Assembly: GCA_009469585.1 (NCBI GenBank)
Contig: SSXW01000004.1
Location: 62,001 to 126,000 of the forward strand
DNA from: Dechloromonas sp. Dech2017
GTDB lineage: Bacteria; Pseudomonadota; Gammaproteobacteria; Burkholderiales; Rhodocyclaceae
Direction: 5' to 3'
Length of the DNA: 64,000 nt
Shown: positions 1 to 7,566 of the stretch, piece after piece
Layout: every line of letters starts with the position of its first letter
How positions within the stretch are numbered: position 1 is the stretch's first letter
Program-made: the position numbers and the translations under genes
Notes under the pieces: model-generated
Told to the model about the DNA's origin: nothing
Database searches by the model: none
Seen by the model: only the letters and a program-made list of their open reading frames with translations

Positions 1-843
1 GCCGCGCTTCATCGCCACCAGCACGCGGTCGGAACCGGCCTGCACCGGCAGGTGCAGGTGCGAGACCAGCTTGGGCACCTTGGTGTAGGTGTCGATCAGC
101 CGCTGCGACATTTCGCGCGGATGCGAGGTGGTGTAGCGGATGCGCTCGATGCCCGGCACCTCGGCGATGTATTCGATGAGCAGGGCAAGGTCGGCCTTCT
201 CCTCGGTGCCGTCCATGTCGCCGCGGTAGGCGTTGACGTTCTGGCCGAGCAGCGTCACTTCGCCGACGCCGTTGGCGGCCAGGTCGGCGACCTCGGTCAG
301 CACGTCGGTGAACGGCCGCGACACCTCGCCGCCCCGGGTGTAGGGCACGATGCAGAAGGTGCAGAACTTGGAGCAGCCTTCCATGATCGACACGAAAGCC
401 GTGGCGCCCTTCACCTCGGCCGGCGGCATGGCGTCGAATTTCTCGATTTCCGGGAAGGAGACGTCGACCGCCGCCTTGCCCTTGGCCTTGCGCTCGGCAA
501 TCAGTTGCGGCAGCCGGTGCAGCGTCTGCGGCCCGAACACGACATCGACGTAGGGCGCCCGGGCGACGATGGCGTCGCCCTCCTGGCTGGCCACGCAGCC
601 GCCGACGCCGATCACCAGGTTCGGATTGAGCTGCTTCAGGTGGCGGACCCGGCCGAGGTCGTGGAACACCTTCTCCTGCGCCTTTTCGCGCACCGAGCAG
701 GTGTTGAACAGGATGATGTCGGCCTCTTCGGGCTTGTCGGTCTTGACGACGCCTTCGGCGGCATTGAGCACGTCGGCCATCTTGTCCGAGTCGTACTCAT
801 TCATCTGGCACCCGAAGGTGCGGATGAACAGTTTCTTGGTCAT
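1..843 (-). CDS. miaB: MiaB, tRNA-2-methylthio-N6-isopentenyladenosine methylthiotransferase (3' end cut by window)
   Basis: Radical-SAM enzyme that adds a methylthio group at C2 of isopentenyl-A37 in tRNAs reading UNN codons. Reading leftward from the ATG at 843, the protein opens [20 protein letters not shown], the MiaB/UPF0004 start. The N-terminal domain cysteines are visible at C12, C49 ([10 protein letters not shown]) and near 83 (GVGGC). The radical-SAM cluster motif CSKFCTFC lies near residues 155-165. About 281 codons are present; the C-terminal TRAM domain lies outside the window. It is transcribed away from the tRNA gene and marks the chromosomal flank of the island. Family assignment is very secure. 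Confidence 0.97.
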   Translation of the reverse strand, partial: MTKKLFIRTFGCQMNEYDSDKMADVLNAAEGVVKTDKPEEADIILFNTCSVREKAQEKVFHDLGRVRHLKQLNPNLVIGVGGCVASQEGDAIVARAPYVDVVFGPQTLHRLPQLIAERKAKGKAAVDVSFPEIEKFDAMPPAEVKGATAFVSIMEGCSKFCTFCIVPYTRGGEVSRPFTDVLTEVADLAANGVGEVTLLGQNVNAYRGDMDGTEEKADLALLIEYIAEVPGIERIRYTTSHPREMSQRLIDTYTKVPKLVSHLHLPVQAGSDRVLVAMKRG

Positions 844-915
844 GAAATTACTTTATAAATCAGAGGGTGCCGCTTGGGCAGGCCAGCGGCAGAAAAGTTG
901 CGCATTATAACCCGG

Positions 916-945
916 TTGACCTGGTTGCCGCGGCCAACCTATAAT
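916..945 (+). promoter_or_regulatory. Sigma-70 promoter of tRNA-Met
   Basis: A TTGACC hexamer at 916-921 and a TATAAT hexamer at 940-945 are separated by 18 bp. The -10 ends 16 bp before the tRNA 5' end at 962, the expected geometry for a short-leader tRNA transcript. Confidence 0.75.
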
Positions 946-961
946 CCGCGCCCTCTAGCGT

Positions 962-1038
962 GGTGATGTAGCTCAGACGGTTAGAGCGATGGATTCATAA
1001 CCCATAGGTCGGCAGTTCGATTCTGCCCATCACCACCA
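962..1038 (+). tRNA. tRNA-Met (CAT), elongator type, with encoded CCA
   Basis: The 77-nt cloverleaf has acceptor stem GGTGATG/CATCACC, D-arm with GTAGCTCAG, anticodon loop containing CAT, T-arm GGCAG-TTCGATT-CTGCC and a genomic CCA at 1036-1038. The paired first base (G1-C72) argues against initiator tRNA. An Ile2 (lysidine) tRNA also carries CAT, but the overall sequence fits elongator Met better. Its 3' end is the integration target of the adjoining element. Confidence 0.93.
1018..1038 (+). repeat. attL core: 21-bp direct repeat at the tRNA 3' end
   Basis: The last 21 bases of tRNA-Met (T-arm half, acceptor 3' strand and CCA) recur exactly at 56968-56988. Identity stops at once on both sides (CAAAATAC versus GAAATTTC downstream; TT versus GA upstream). 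Insertion therefore keeps the tRNA intact on the left. Confidence 0.9.
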
Positions 1039-1048
1039 CAAAATACAA

Positions 1049-1085
1049 GAAGCCGTTGATTCTATTAGATTCAGCGGCTTTTTTA
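1049..1085 (+). terminator. Intrinsic terminator after tRNA-Met, supplied by the element
   Basis: An AAGCCG...CGGCTT hairpin with inner TGA/TCA pairing is followed by a run of six T. It lies inside the element and replaces the chromosomal terminator now displaced to 57001-57031. Confidence 0.75.
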
Positions 1086-1102
1086 TTTGCTGCGTGCGGT
1101 TT

Positions 1103-1126
1103 GGTGTGACACAAAGGTGTTACACA
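1103..1126. promoter_or_regulatory. Putative integrase arm-type site, left end
   Basis: This 24-bp imperfect palindrome (GGTGTGACAC ... GTTACACA) matches the motif at 56866-56889 in 21 of 24 positions. It lies 64 bp inside the attL core; the right copy lies 78 bp inside attR. It overlaps the extreme 5' end of the integrase reading frame, so it could also serve as an autoregulatory operator. Confidence 0.5.
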
Positions 1127-1128
1127 AC

Positions 1129-2712
1129 GTGCCAAGCCACTTCCTGCGCCTCTCGCGCCATCGCTCCTGCTTTTATTTTCGACGGCGAGTTCCAAGTGAT
1201 TTGGTCAGCGTCCTGCGGCGACCAGTCATCGTAAAATCCTTGGGAACATCTGATCGAAAAACTGCGGTCGGCCATGCGAGAATCATGGCTGTTCAGACCG
1301 ATCAGCTATTTGCAAAGTTACGCGACATGAAAACACGCTTCGATGCTGGCTCTTTCTCAGGATTAGTAATCGACATCACTAAACCGGATGGTACGAGACT
1401 CAAGTTTGATGGTTCAGTTGAGGAACTGGAGTCTGCCGCTGTCGACAAGATTTTCGAAGCCTTGGATTTGAATTCTTCCAATGAAAAAGTGGCGCAAGTT
1501 GCACAATTGGTTTCGTCGAACGAAATTGCGCCTGCTGTTTCGGGTGAAGTAGCACAAAGGTCTTCTGTCATCGCATCACACCGATCGAAGCCTCCGGCCG
1601 GCTTTCAAAAGTCCTATGAAGAGTATATGAAGGAGGCTGGACTTAAGCCCTCAACGAAGCGGACTTACCGTAGCCGATTGATGTTTGCCAAGTCCTTTTT
1701 CAAGGACCGTCTCGGCGATCAACCTGTTGTCGTGATCGATCAAACCTGGGTATGGGAATACGCCAAGTTCGTCACTTTGCATGTGTCGAACGAAACTACG
1801 GCGGAGCATTATCTCCATACCCTTGCCGGTTTTCTAAACTGGTTTCGGGTGCGTTATACAAAGGAGTTCGTGCCCATCTCGACGCAAAAGCTATTGTCGA
1901 GGGAACAATCTCGTCCAGCGGCAGATGAGCGTGATGCGTTTTCTTTGGAAGATGTTGAGATGCTCTTCGAAAATGCACGCCGCTACCGGAAGAGGAGCCC
2001 CCATAAATACTGGGCAACGATTGCCATTCCATTCCTTGGTTGCCGAATCGAAGAGCTGGCACAGTTGGATCTGACGTCAGACCTGAGACGAGACGCGGCT
2101 ACAGGTCTTTGGTACCTCTCACTAAACCAAGATCCTGATCACGACGGCGTGGTTCGAAAGTCACTAAAAAAACTTGCAAGTTGGCGTGTAGTTCCTATTC
2201 ATTCCGCATTGGTTAAGCATGGGTTCGTTGAGTATCTTCGGTCCCAGGTTGGGCAGAGTAAGGATTCAAAGCGACCGTTTGAGGATAGGTGGAAACCTTG
2301 GGTTCCAAAAGTTAAATCTGATGAAGCGGATGAAGCGGATGAAGCGAGTCCGACCGCGACCGAAGGTGAGCCCTCTCTTGAGGTAAGTGGTTCCGTGGGA
2401 ATCAAATGGTCGCAATACATCACGAATTGGGGCGGGCGTGAGCTTGCTAAAGTGGCGAAACAAAAAGCCTCGGACGGGAAGGTGTTTGATATCTCGAACA
2501 AAACCTACTTTCACAGTTTGCGGCATACCTTCAAACAAACGCTCGATAGGGCGGGGGTAAGCAGGGAAATCTCCGAGGCTCTATCTGGCCGGCGGTACGC
2601 TGGTATGGACGAGGAGCGCTATAGAAAGCTTCAAAAAGATCTCAGCGTTTTGTCTAAAGACGGCATCGAAGCTGGTCTCGATAAGCTCGTTGATTTGCTT
2701 CAACGGGCGTAG
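1129..2712 (+). CDS. int: Tyrosine-type site-specific integrase of the element
   Basis: Phage-type tyrosine recombinase expected to catalyse integration and excision at tRNA-Met. The N-terminus (MPSHFLRL...YFRRRVP) is the usual opening of DUF6538-containing integrases. A SAM-like core-binding region lies near residues 155-265. The catalytic part has R in GCRIEEL near 306, HxxR in FHSLRH near 462-465, and Y in EERYRKL near 498. The GTG at 1129 was chosen because it gives the family-typical start; in-frame GTG 1117 and TTG 1087 would extend it by 4 or 14 residues. An acidic DEADEADEAS insertion lies near residue 400. The position directly beside attL supports its role. Confidence 0.93.
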   Translation: MPSHFLRLSRHRSCFYFRRRVPSDLVSVLRRPVIVKSLGTSDRKTAVGHARIMAVQTDQLFAKLRDMKTRFDAGSFSGLVIDITKPDGTRLKFDGSVEELESAAVDKIFEALDLNSSNEKVAQVAQLVSSNEIAPAVSGEVAQRSSVIASHRSKPPAGFQKSYEEYMKEAGLKPSTKRTYRSRLMFAKSFFKDRLGDQPVVVIDQTWVWEYAKFVTLHVSNETTAEHYLHTLAGFLNWFRVRYTKEFVPISTQKLLSREQSRPAADERDAFSLEDVEMLFENARRYRKRSPHKYWATIAIPFLGCRIEELAQLDLTSDLRRDAATGLWYLSLNQDPDHDGVVRKSLKKLASWRVVPIHSALVKHGFVEYLRSQVGQSKDSKRPFEDRWKPWVPKVKSDEADEADEASPTATEGEPSLEVSGSVGIKWSQYITNWGGRELAKVAKQKASDGKVFDISNKTYFHSLRHTFKQTLDRAGVSREISEALSGRRYAGMDEERYRKLQKDLSVLSKDGIEAGLDKLVDLLQRA

Positions 2713-2830
2713 GTTCCGTTGGAGTTAGTCCGCTATACGTGGTAGGGAGGGGCTTGTGCACTTTGACGGAGTACGCTATCGTCTAAAAAGCATGAGCAAC
2801 CAGCCCACACTCACTTTCCGCTCTATACCG

Positions 2831-2865
2831 CCGCAATCCTGAACGGGTTGCGGCTTTAGTTTTTT
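2831..2865 (+). terminator. Probable integrase terminator
   Basis: CCGCAATCC pairs with GGGTTGCGG (one G-T wobble) around a 5-nt loop. CTTTAGTTTTTTC follows. It lies about 120 bp beyond the integrase stop. Confidence 0.55.
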
Positions 2866-2875
2866 CTTGCTCCGC

Positions 2876-2926
2876 AGCCCGCTAAACGGGCTGACATCCC
2901 CTCGGGATGCGCCCTTCTCGCAGGGC
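2876..2926 (+). ncRNA. Three tandem hairpins: structured leader of the downstream operon
   Basis: Three short perfect hairpins follow one another: AGCCCG/CGGGCT (2876-2892), CATCCC/GGGATG (2895-2909) and GCCCT/AGGGC (2911-2926). The GGAG ribosome site at 2931 comes right after. Together with the hairpin at 2831 they form a compact structured leader before the DUF6876-like gene. Whether it is a cis-regulator or a processed RNA cannot be told from sequence. Confidence 0.4.
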
Positions 2927-2941
2927 CAAATGGAGCAAATC

Positions 2942-3310
2942 ATGCAAACCACAGAAAACCTGTCTGCCCGTCTTCGGGAAGACCTCATCGCGTTCATCGG
3001 TACAGAAACCTGGCATCGCCACCCCCTTAATCGGTCGATGCTTCTTACGGACGGTGTCGTCTATTTCGCGGACCAAGCCGGTGCCTGGTGGCTTCTCGAC
3101 ATCGCCGCCACCGAAATCTTCCAAATGCAGGCCAGCCAGGCATTCCTCGTCATCGATCTTGATGTGGCGAGTAACAAAGCCGACATCCGTGTCAGTGACG
3201 GCAACGACGCCATGCTTTTCACCAGGCACATCCACTTCACGGACGCGCCGGCGGGCCATTGGCGCTTCTACCTGACCGACAACGTAGTGCTTTTGCCGAG
3301 CGAGTATTGA
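2942..3310 (+). CDS. DUF6876-like small protein
   Basis: 122 residues. The sequence resembles the DUF6876 proteins common on proteobacterial mobile elements, with the pattern FIGTETWHRHPLNRSML, then a YFADQAGAWWLLD block and a C-terminal WRFYL. No catalytic residues are recognised. ATG 2942 was chosen because GGAG at 2931-2934 is spaced 7 bp from it; an upstream in-frame ATG at 2930 lacks such a site. It opens a run with the phosphoesterase (2-bp gap) and AAA+ genes. The family name is from memory of conserved motifs; function is unknown. Confidence 0.65.
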   Translation: MQTTENLSARLREDLIAFIGTETWHRHPLNRSMLLTDGVVYFADQAGAWWLLDIAATEIFQMQASQAFLVIDLDVASNKADIRVSDGNDAMLFTRHIHFTDAPAGHWRFYLTDNVVLLPSEY

Positions 3311-3312
3311 GC

Positions 3313-4098
3313 ATGGGCACGCAAAATCTCTGGTTCTGCGGAGACACCCACGGCTCTCTTGATCACGTCGTCGAGCATGTCCTGGCCGCCCATGTGGTCG
3401 GACATGCCCCGGGCGCGGTTATCCTGCTCGGGGACATCGATGCCCCGCGTCCGCTGCACATCGAGCTCGAGAAAATTCGTGGGCTGACCGAGATTTTCTG
3501 GATCCCCGGAAACCATGACGGCGACGACAACTCGGCGTGGAACAACCTTGTCGCCAGCGAACTGAGCAATGCCAGCCTGCATTGCCGGGTGGCACAGGTT
3601 GGATCTTGGCAGGTTGCCGGCCTCGGGGGGATTTTTAGGCGTCGCATCTGGTCGCCGCCTGAAGACCCCACATTTCCTAGTTATGAAGCTTGGCGATCCG
3701 ATTTGATTTCGCGTCGTCCGCCCAAGGATTTCGGCCTTGCTGAAACAGCCGAGGAACGTCGCCACAAGACCTCGATTTTTCCTGAGTGTGTCGCGGGCTT
3801 AGAACGTCTGCGCGCAGACATCCTGGTCTCGCATGAGGCGCCAGAATGTCGGGCCGACGGCCGAGGATGGCGGGCCATCGATGATCTCGCACGCGCCCTT
3901 GGTGTTCGCTACGCATTCCATGGCCACCACCACGACAGTCCAGACTACTCGAAAAGCCTCTCCCCCATGGGCTTTGAAGCATATGCGGTTGGGTTCCGTG
4001 GCATCACCGCCCTCGATCGCGAGGGCATGGTGACCGTGATCCGTCCCGGTGACTACGACGCATCTGGCTGTTTGCGCTGGGAGGGCGATGATGAATAG
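3313..4098 (+). CDS. Calcineurin-like metallophosphoesterase
   Basis: 261 residues. Metallophosphoesterase motifs are in order: CGDTHG (near 8-13), LLGDIDAP (near 39-46), PGNHDG (near 65-70), SHEAP (near 178) and FHGHHH (near 207-212), the last being the GHxH block. These bind two metal ions for phosphoester hydrolysis; the substrate cannot be inferred. The start at ATG 3313 lies 2 bp after the previous stop. The gene overlaps the next by 8 bp. The location between a DUF6876-like gene and an AAA+ gene suggests an accessory module of the element rather than housekeeping. Confidence 0.85.
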   Translation: MGTQNLWFCGDTHGSLDHVVEHVLAAHVVGHAPGAVILLGDIDAPRPLHIELEKIRGLTEIFWIPGNHDGDDNSAWNNLVASELSNASLHCRVAQVGSWQVAGLGGIFRRRIWSPPEDPTFPSYEAWRSDLISRRPPKDFGLAETAEERRHKTSIFPECVAGLERLRADILVSHEAPECRADGRGWRAIDDLARALGVRYAFHGHHHDSPDYSKSLSPMGFEAYAVGFRGITALDREGMVTVIRPGDYDASGCLRWEGDDE

Positions 4099-5494
4099 AG
4101 ATCAGAATGTCGCTCGTACGCAAATTGCCGAGTTCTTCAAGACGCATCCAGATGCTGCGGCTTTCTTCATCGCTGCCGGCCTCGAGCTCGAGTACGTCCG
4201 GATGGCAATCCTCGGCGTGCTGACTGAGGATGTGCAGCCGGGCAACAAGCAGGGTTACGCCATGATCGTGAAGCGCGTCGTCGCTCAGCGTGAGCGTGAT
4301 CGACTTTGCCTTGCTACCGGTGAAAGTACCGCGCCTGATGTAGGTGGTGGGCCATCGTGCGCTTCATTTGATGGTCTTCCACCTCCCGTCATGACACTGC
4401 GCCAGCTCGACCCCAAGACTTCTGGGATTCCCTGGTGGTCGGGCCGCCAGATCCTGGTGCGATTGGTTGATCTCGATAAAATGTTGGCCCGGATCGACGA
4501 GGTGCAGCGCCTGCCGACCGATCAAGGCGGCGGGGCGGGTGGCGGACTGCTCAAGATGTTGCCAACAATCGGACGTCATCGTGATCTTCGGCGCGTCACA
4601 GTCCGGCAGCTTGAGAAGGTAAACGCGCTACGGCTCAAATTCCCGCATTGCAGCGCGGTGATCGATCGGGTTCAGTCCGCCTTGCATGCGCGAGCCGTGG
4701 CCGGGTCGTGGGCGCAGATCCCGCCGATCCTGCTTAAAGGCGGCCCCGGGACAGGCAAGACGACTTTTTCGCGTGCCCTTGCCGCTTGCCTGGGCGTCGA
4801 TTTTTTCCAGATTGCAACGTCGCATGACATCCTGAAACTCACCGGCCTCGGTCCTCCATGGCGTGGTGCAACTGTTGGTGCGATCGCCAAAGCACTTGGT
4901 AAATCACCATCTGGAAATGATGAGCCAGGATGCGGAAATCCGGTTATTTTGATCGATGAGCTCGACAAAGCCGGTGGCCAAATCCGCAGCGCCGACAGCG
5001 GAAGTAGCGGCGGTTTTTTCGATCAGCTGCTGTGCATCGAACCGCAGAACGCAAATTTGATCGACGCATATGTGGGAGACACGGTTCCCATCTGTGTGAG
5101 GTATGTGAGCTGGATTTTCACGGCCAACGACGTCGAAAAAATCCCAGACTACCTGCTCTCAAGGATGGAAATCTTCGACATTGGCCAGCCGACGCCGACG
5201 GACTATCGTGGTGGGTTGCTGCATTCGCTGTATGGCTCACTGGTTGATGAGTTGCCATACGGTGGCCTTTTCGCACCCACCATGGCCGGCGAGGTGGTTG
5301 ACCACCTCGCTGAGTCTGGCATGTCACCTCGTGAAATCCGCCGAGCGCTGGAAGAGGCGATGGAAGGGGCTGTCGGCAGCTATGTGGATATGCCCGGCCG
5401 TGGATCGGTACGCCTAACGCCAGGGCATTTCAAAAACAAGATCGCAAAGCCTGTCCGTCGGGCGATCGGTTTTATTCAGGAGATTGCCGCATGA
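4091..5494 (+). CDS. AAA+ ATPase
   Basis: 467 residues. The C-terminal two thirds is an AAA+ core: Walker A GGPGTGKTT near 217-225, Walker B VILIDELDKAG near 285-295, and sensor-1 like IFTANDVEKIP near 340, followed by an SRMEIF stretch typical of Lon/ClpX-style ATPases. The N-terminal 190 residues are not recognised. No protease domain follows, so it may be a remodelling ATPase or act with a neighbour. ATG 4091 was preferred over ATG 4088 for its spacing from GGGAGGG at 4079-4085. The stop overlaps the next gene (ATGA). Confidence 0.85.
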   Translation: MNRDQNVARTQIAEFFKTHPDAAAFFIAAGLELEYVRMAILGVLTEDVQPGNKQGYAMIVKRVVAQRERDRLCLATGESTAPDVGGGPSCASFDGLPPPVMTLRQLDPKTSGIPWWSGRQILVRLVDLDKMLARIDEVQRLPTDQGGGAGGGLLKMLPTIGRHRDLRRVTVRQLEKVNALRLKFPHCSAVIDRVQSALHARAVAGSWAQIPPILLKGGPGTGKTTFSRALAACLGVDFFQIATSHDILKLTGLGPPWRGATVGAIAKALGKSPSGNDEPGCGNPVILIDELDKAGGQIRSADSGSSGGFFDQLLCIEPQNANLIDAYVGDTVPICVRYVSWIFTANDVEKIPDYLLSRMEIFDIGQPTPTDYRGGLLHSLYGSLVDELPYGGLFAPTMAGEVVDHLAESGMSPREIRRALEEAMEGAVGSYVDMPGRGSVRLTPGHFKNKIAKPVRRAIGFIQEIAA

Positions 5495-5937
5495 AAAGCC
5501 ATGACACAGAAACAACAAGTGATGACATCGACCTTGCCAGCATCCTGATCGAAGTCGAGCCCGGCTATGTCACGATCCAGCATCCCGATGGTCGTCAGCA
5601 AATCCTGCTCACACAGACTATGGAGGTGATGCCCGGCGTAAGAGCATCGGTCGGATTCGGGCTTGATGGCACCGATGGCGTCATCGGGCGGCCTGTTTTC
5701 CTGCATCGCCGGATGCAGATTCGACACTTGGGCAGTCTGGAGAAATATCTCCAAGATCCCCACATCCAAAGCTGCATTTCTGAGGTCACGGCGCTGATCG
5801 ACCCGCGCCTGGGCGCGCTACCAGTGATCGCTGTCATCGAAGCGCTGCGGCTTGATCCTGACCTGGATGTCTCTGCCCTGGTGGCTGCGGTGCTCGAGCA
5901 CCGGCAGGCGTTGTTGTCGGCGGCAACACGCGGTTAA
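5491..5937 (+). CDS. Unknown protein coupled to AAA+ ATPase
   Basis: 148 residues, not recognised. It starts in an ATGA overlap with the ATPase stop, so it is almost certainly co-translated and may be a partner of that ATPase. The N-terminal half has a beta-rich look (GYVTIQHPDGRQQILL), and the C-terminal half is helical and leucine-rich. No signal peptide, membrane segment or metal motif is seen. It is the last gene before the GTAAC-iteron region. Confidence 0.75.
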   Translation: MKSHDTETTSDDIDLASILIEVEPGYVTIQHPDGRQQILLTQTMEVMPGVRASVGFGLDGTDGVIGRPVFLHRRMQIRHLGSLEKYLQDPHIQSCISEVTALIDPRLGALPVIAVIEALRLDPDLDVSALVAAVLEHRQALLSAATRG

Positions 5938-5954
5938 ATCTGACGAGCTCATCC

Positions 5955-6300
5955 GGTCCGTAACACGTAACAGTGAAACAACAGGGGGGAGAGGGGATCG
6001 AGGGGTAGAGCAATTTGTGGGGCGGGCGAGGGGGTAGAGAGGGGTGGAGCAGAGACCTCTCTTATTTATCTGTTAGGTTGTTACAAAGTTATAAAAAGCT
6101 GAAAACCATTGCCAATACAAGCTTTCAGGCGTAACAGAATCCGTAACGCAGCCTTGTCGGCTACGTTACAAACATCACAGGCCACGACTTCGTGCTTCGC
6201 TTCTTCGATCGCTCGCAGAAAAAACCTCAACAACAAAACCCATTCCAACTCGCTGTAACGCAAGTCCGTAACAAATTCCGTAACTGCGGTCGCCACCAAT
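5955..6300 (+). repeat. GTAAC-iteron non-coding region, left copy (inverted partner at 54110-54447)
   Basis: No gene is seen at 5938-6356. GTAAC or GTTAC occurs at 5960, 5967, 6080, 6131, 6143, 6165, 6255, 6268 and 6280, several at 12-13 bp spacing with TCC before GTAAC. A central block CGTAACGCAGCCTTGTCGG and its surroundings recur in inverted orientation at 54110-54447. The region sits downstream of the 5491 gene and faces the leftward primase/helicase operon. A replication origin of the excised element is the leading guess; a regulator-binding array is the alternative. Confidence 0.7.
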
Positions 6301-6356
6301 CTGATCGCAAAAGACATGGGGGTACTGCACCGGCCGCCCGCATGCCAACGGCCCGC

Positions 6357-6578
6357 TTAATCAATCGGATTCGGATCCCACCAGTCCGGCTGCGGTCCGC
6401 CGAAATGTGGATCCCACTGGGGAATCGCGCGATCAGTTTCGCCGGCTTGATAGGCATAGCCTTGATCGCCCGGCCAATAGGGGTTGATGAAATCTTCGCC
6501 CCCGCGCAGAAACACCTCTTTGTTTTTCTGGCCCAGGGCATAAGCCTCCCGTTCGCCCTTGGTTGGACCTCTAGCCAT
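6357..6578 (-). CDS. Small hydrophilic protein, last gene of replication operon
   Basis: 73 residues, starting MARGPTKGEREAYALGQKNK and ending in an aromatic, proline-rich tail (PQPDWWDPNP). A strong AGGAGG site lies 5 bp before the ATG at 6578. The start overlaps the 3' end of the primase gene by 8 bp, so it belongs to the leftward operon. No known domain is recognised. It shares a style (GxxEG/GR charged repeats, YxxG) with the small gene at 29369-29647, which also sits beside a relaxase-type gene. Confidence 0.75.
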   Translation of the reverse strand: MARGPTKGEREAYALGQKNKEVFLRGGEDFINPYWPGDQGYAYQAGETDRAIPQWDPHFGGPQPDWWDPNPID

Positions 6579-7566
6579 GTTTTCCTCCTTCTGCTCTCAG
6601 AACCGTCTTGGTGATATACCGCTTCATCCCCGCCGCCTTGCCGCCACAGCGCGCTTCAATGTCTGGTGAAAACCGCATCAATGCCGCGGCCACCCGGTCA
6701 GCCGTCAGCTGCCGGGCCAGCAGCCGCTCAGCCAGCATGAAATCGGCCCTGAACACATCAAATCCCCTGCCGTAGCGCCACCCCAGTTTCCGGTAGTGCT
6801 CCCGGGCGTACTTCGTCGTCTCCCGGTCGAGAACCACCTGGGCCGACGCATCCATGGACTTCAACACCTTTCTTGTACGCCGTTCTTTGGGCGCGATCAC
6901 CCGGACCAGGGCCTTGGCCTCCTCGAGCAGCGGCACCATTCCGTCGGGCATCGGTTTCCCGCCCCAGACCATCCCGGCAAACGGGAAGTGACCATTGGGC
7001 TTCTGATATTTCGGTTTCCTGTTCAGGAATCCGGCGGCGCGGAACGGGTGTGTCAGCCCGCTGATTTTTGGGTCGCCGTGCCGTGCGTTGATCATTCGAA
7101 AGAGCGCATTGGCCTCATCCTTGGTCGCCAATTCCTTGGGCAACAGGAACAGCCCTTGGTAGCGCTGCGGACTCGACTCGATCAGCATCTGCGGCGTCAG
7201 GCGCAACCCTTCCAGTTCAGCCAGCTTGGCCGGCACGATGTCGTCAAGCAGGATGTACCAGACAACATCCGAAAGCGGGGTGATAAAAACGTTGTAGCCC
7301 CGGCGATTGCCGTTCTCGGTAAGCAGGAAGGGCACCAGCCCGATAACTTCCTCACGAGTGAAGAAGCGCTCGCCGGGTTTGCCGGAAGAGCCTTGCGGCC
7401 CATTACCTTTACCCAGGTTGTAGCTGGTTTCCTTCCTTTCTGAGTGCATCAAGGTGATGCGCACCTGATCCGGCTGGAGTGCGGCAAGCTGGGCGGTGAC
7501 GGCCTTAACCACAGCCCATTCCGCTGGAGACGCCGGGGGACGGATTTTGGAATCAATTCGCCTCAT
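6571..7566 (-). CDS. RepB-like DNA primase
   Basis: 331 residues from the ATG at 7566, which overlaps the helicase stop as ATGA. The core resembles the RepB_primase family of plasmids and integrative elements: GYNVFITPL near 95, WYILLDDI near 110, LIESSPQRYQGLFLLP near 135, and GDPKISGLTHPFRAAGFLNRKPK near 175. These contain the DxD-like LLDD metal site and the RxxGFxNRK block. It would synthesise primers or initiate replication of the excised element with the adjoining helicase. The C-terminal part (residues 240-331) is helical. An upstream in-frame extension to 7665 is ignored because the overlap start is better supported. Confidence 0.8.
   Translation of the reverse strand: MRRIDSKIRPPASPAEWAVVKAVTAQLAALQPDQVRITLMHSERKETSYNLGKGNGPQGSSGKPGERFFTREEVIGLVPFLLTENGNRRGYNVFITPLSDVVWYILLDDIVPAKLAELEGLRLTPQMLIESSPQRYQGLFLLPKELATKDEANALFRMINARHGDPKISGLTHPFRAAGFLNRKPKYQKPNGHFPFAGMVWGGKPMPDGMVPLLEEAKALVRVIAPKERRTRKVLKSMDASAQVVLDRETTKYAREHYRKLGWRYGRGFDVFRADFMLAERLLARQLTADRVAAALMRFSPDIEARCGGKAAGMKRYITKTVLRAEGGKHG

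Noticed and set aside
52..858. A 268-codon + strand frame in the first kilobase
   Set aside because: It is the antisense frame of miaB, which has all its cysteine motifs.
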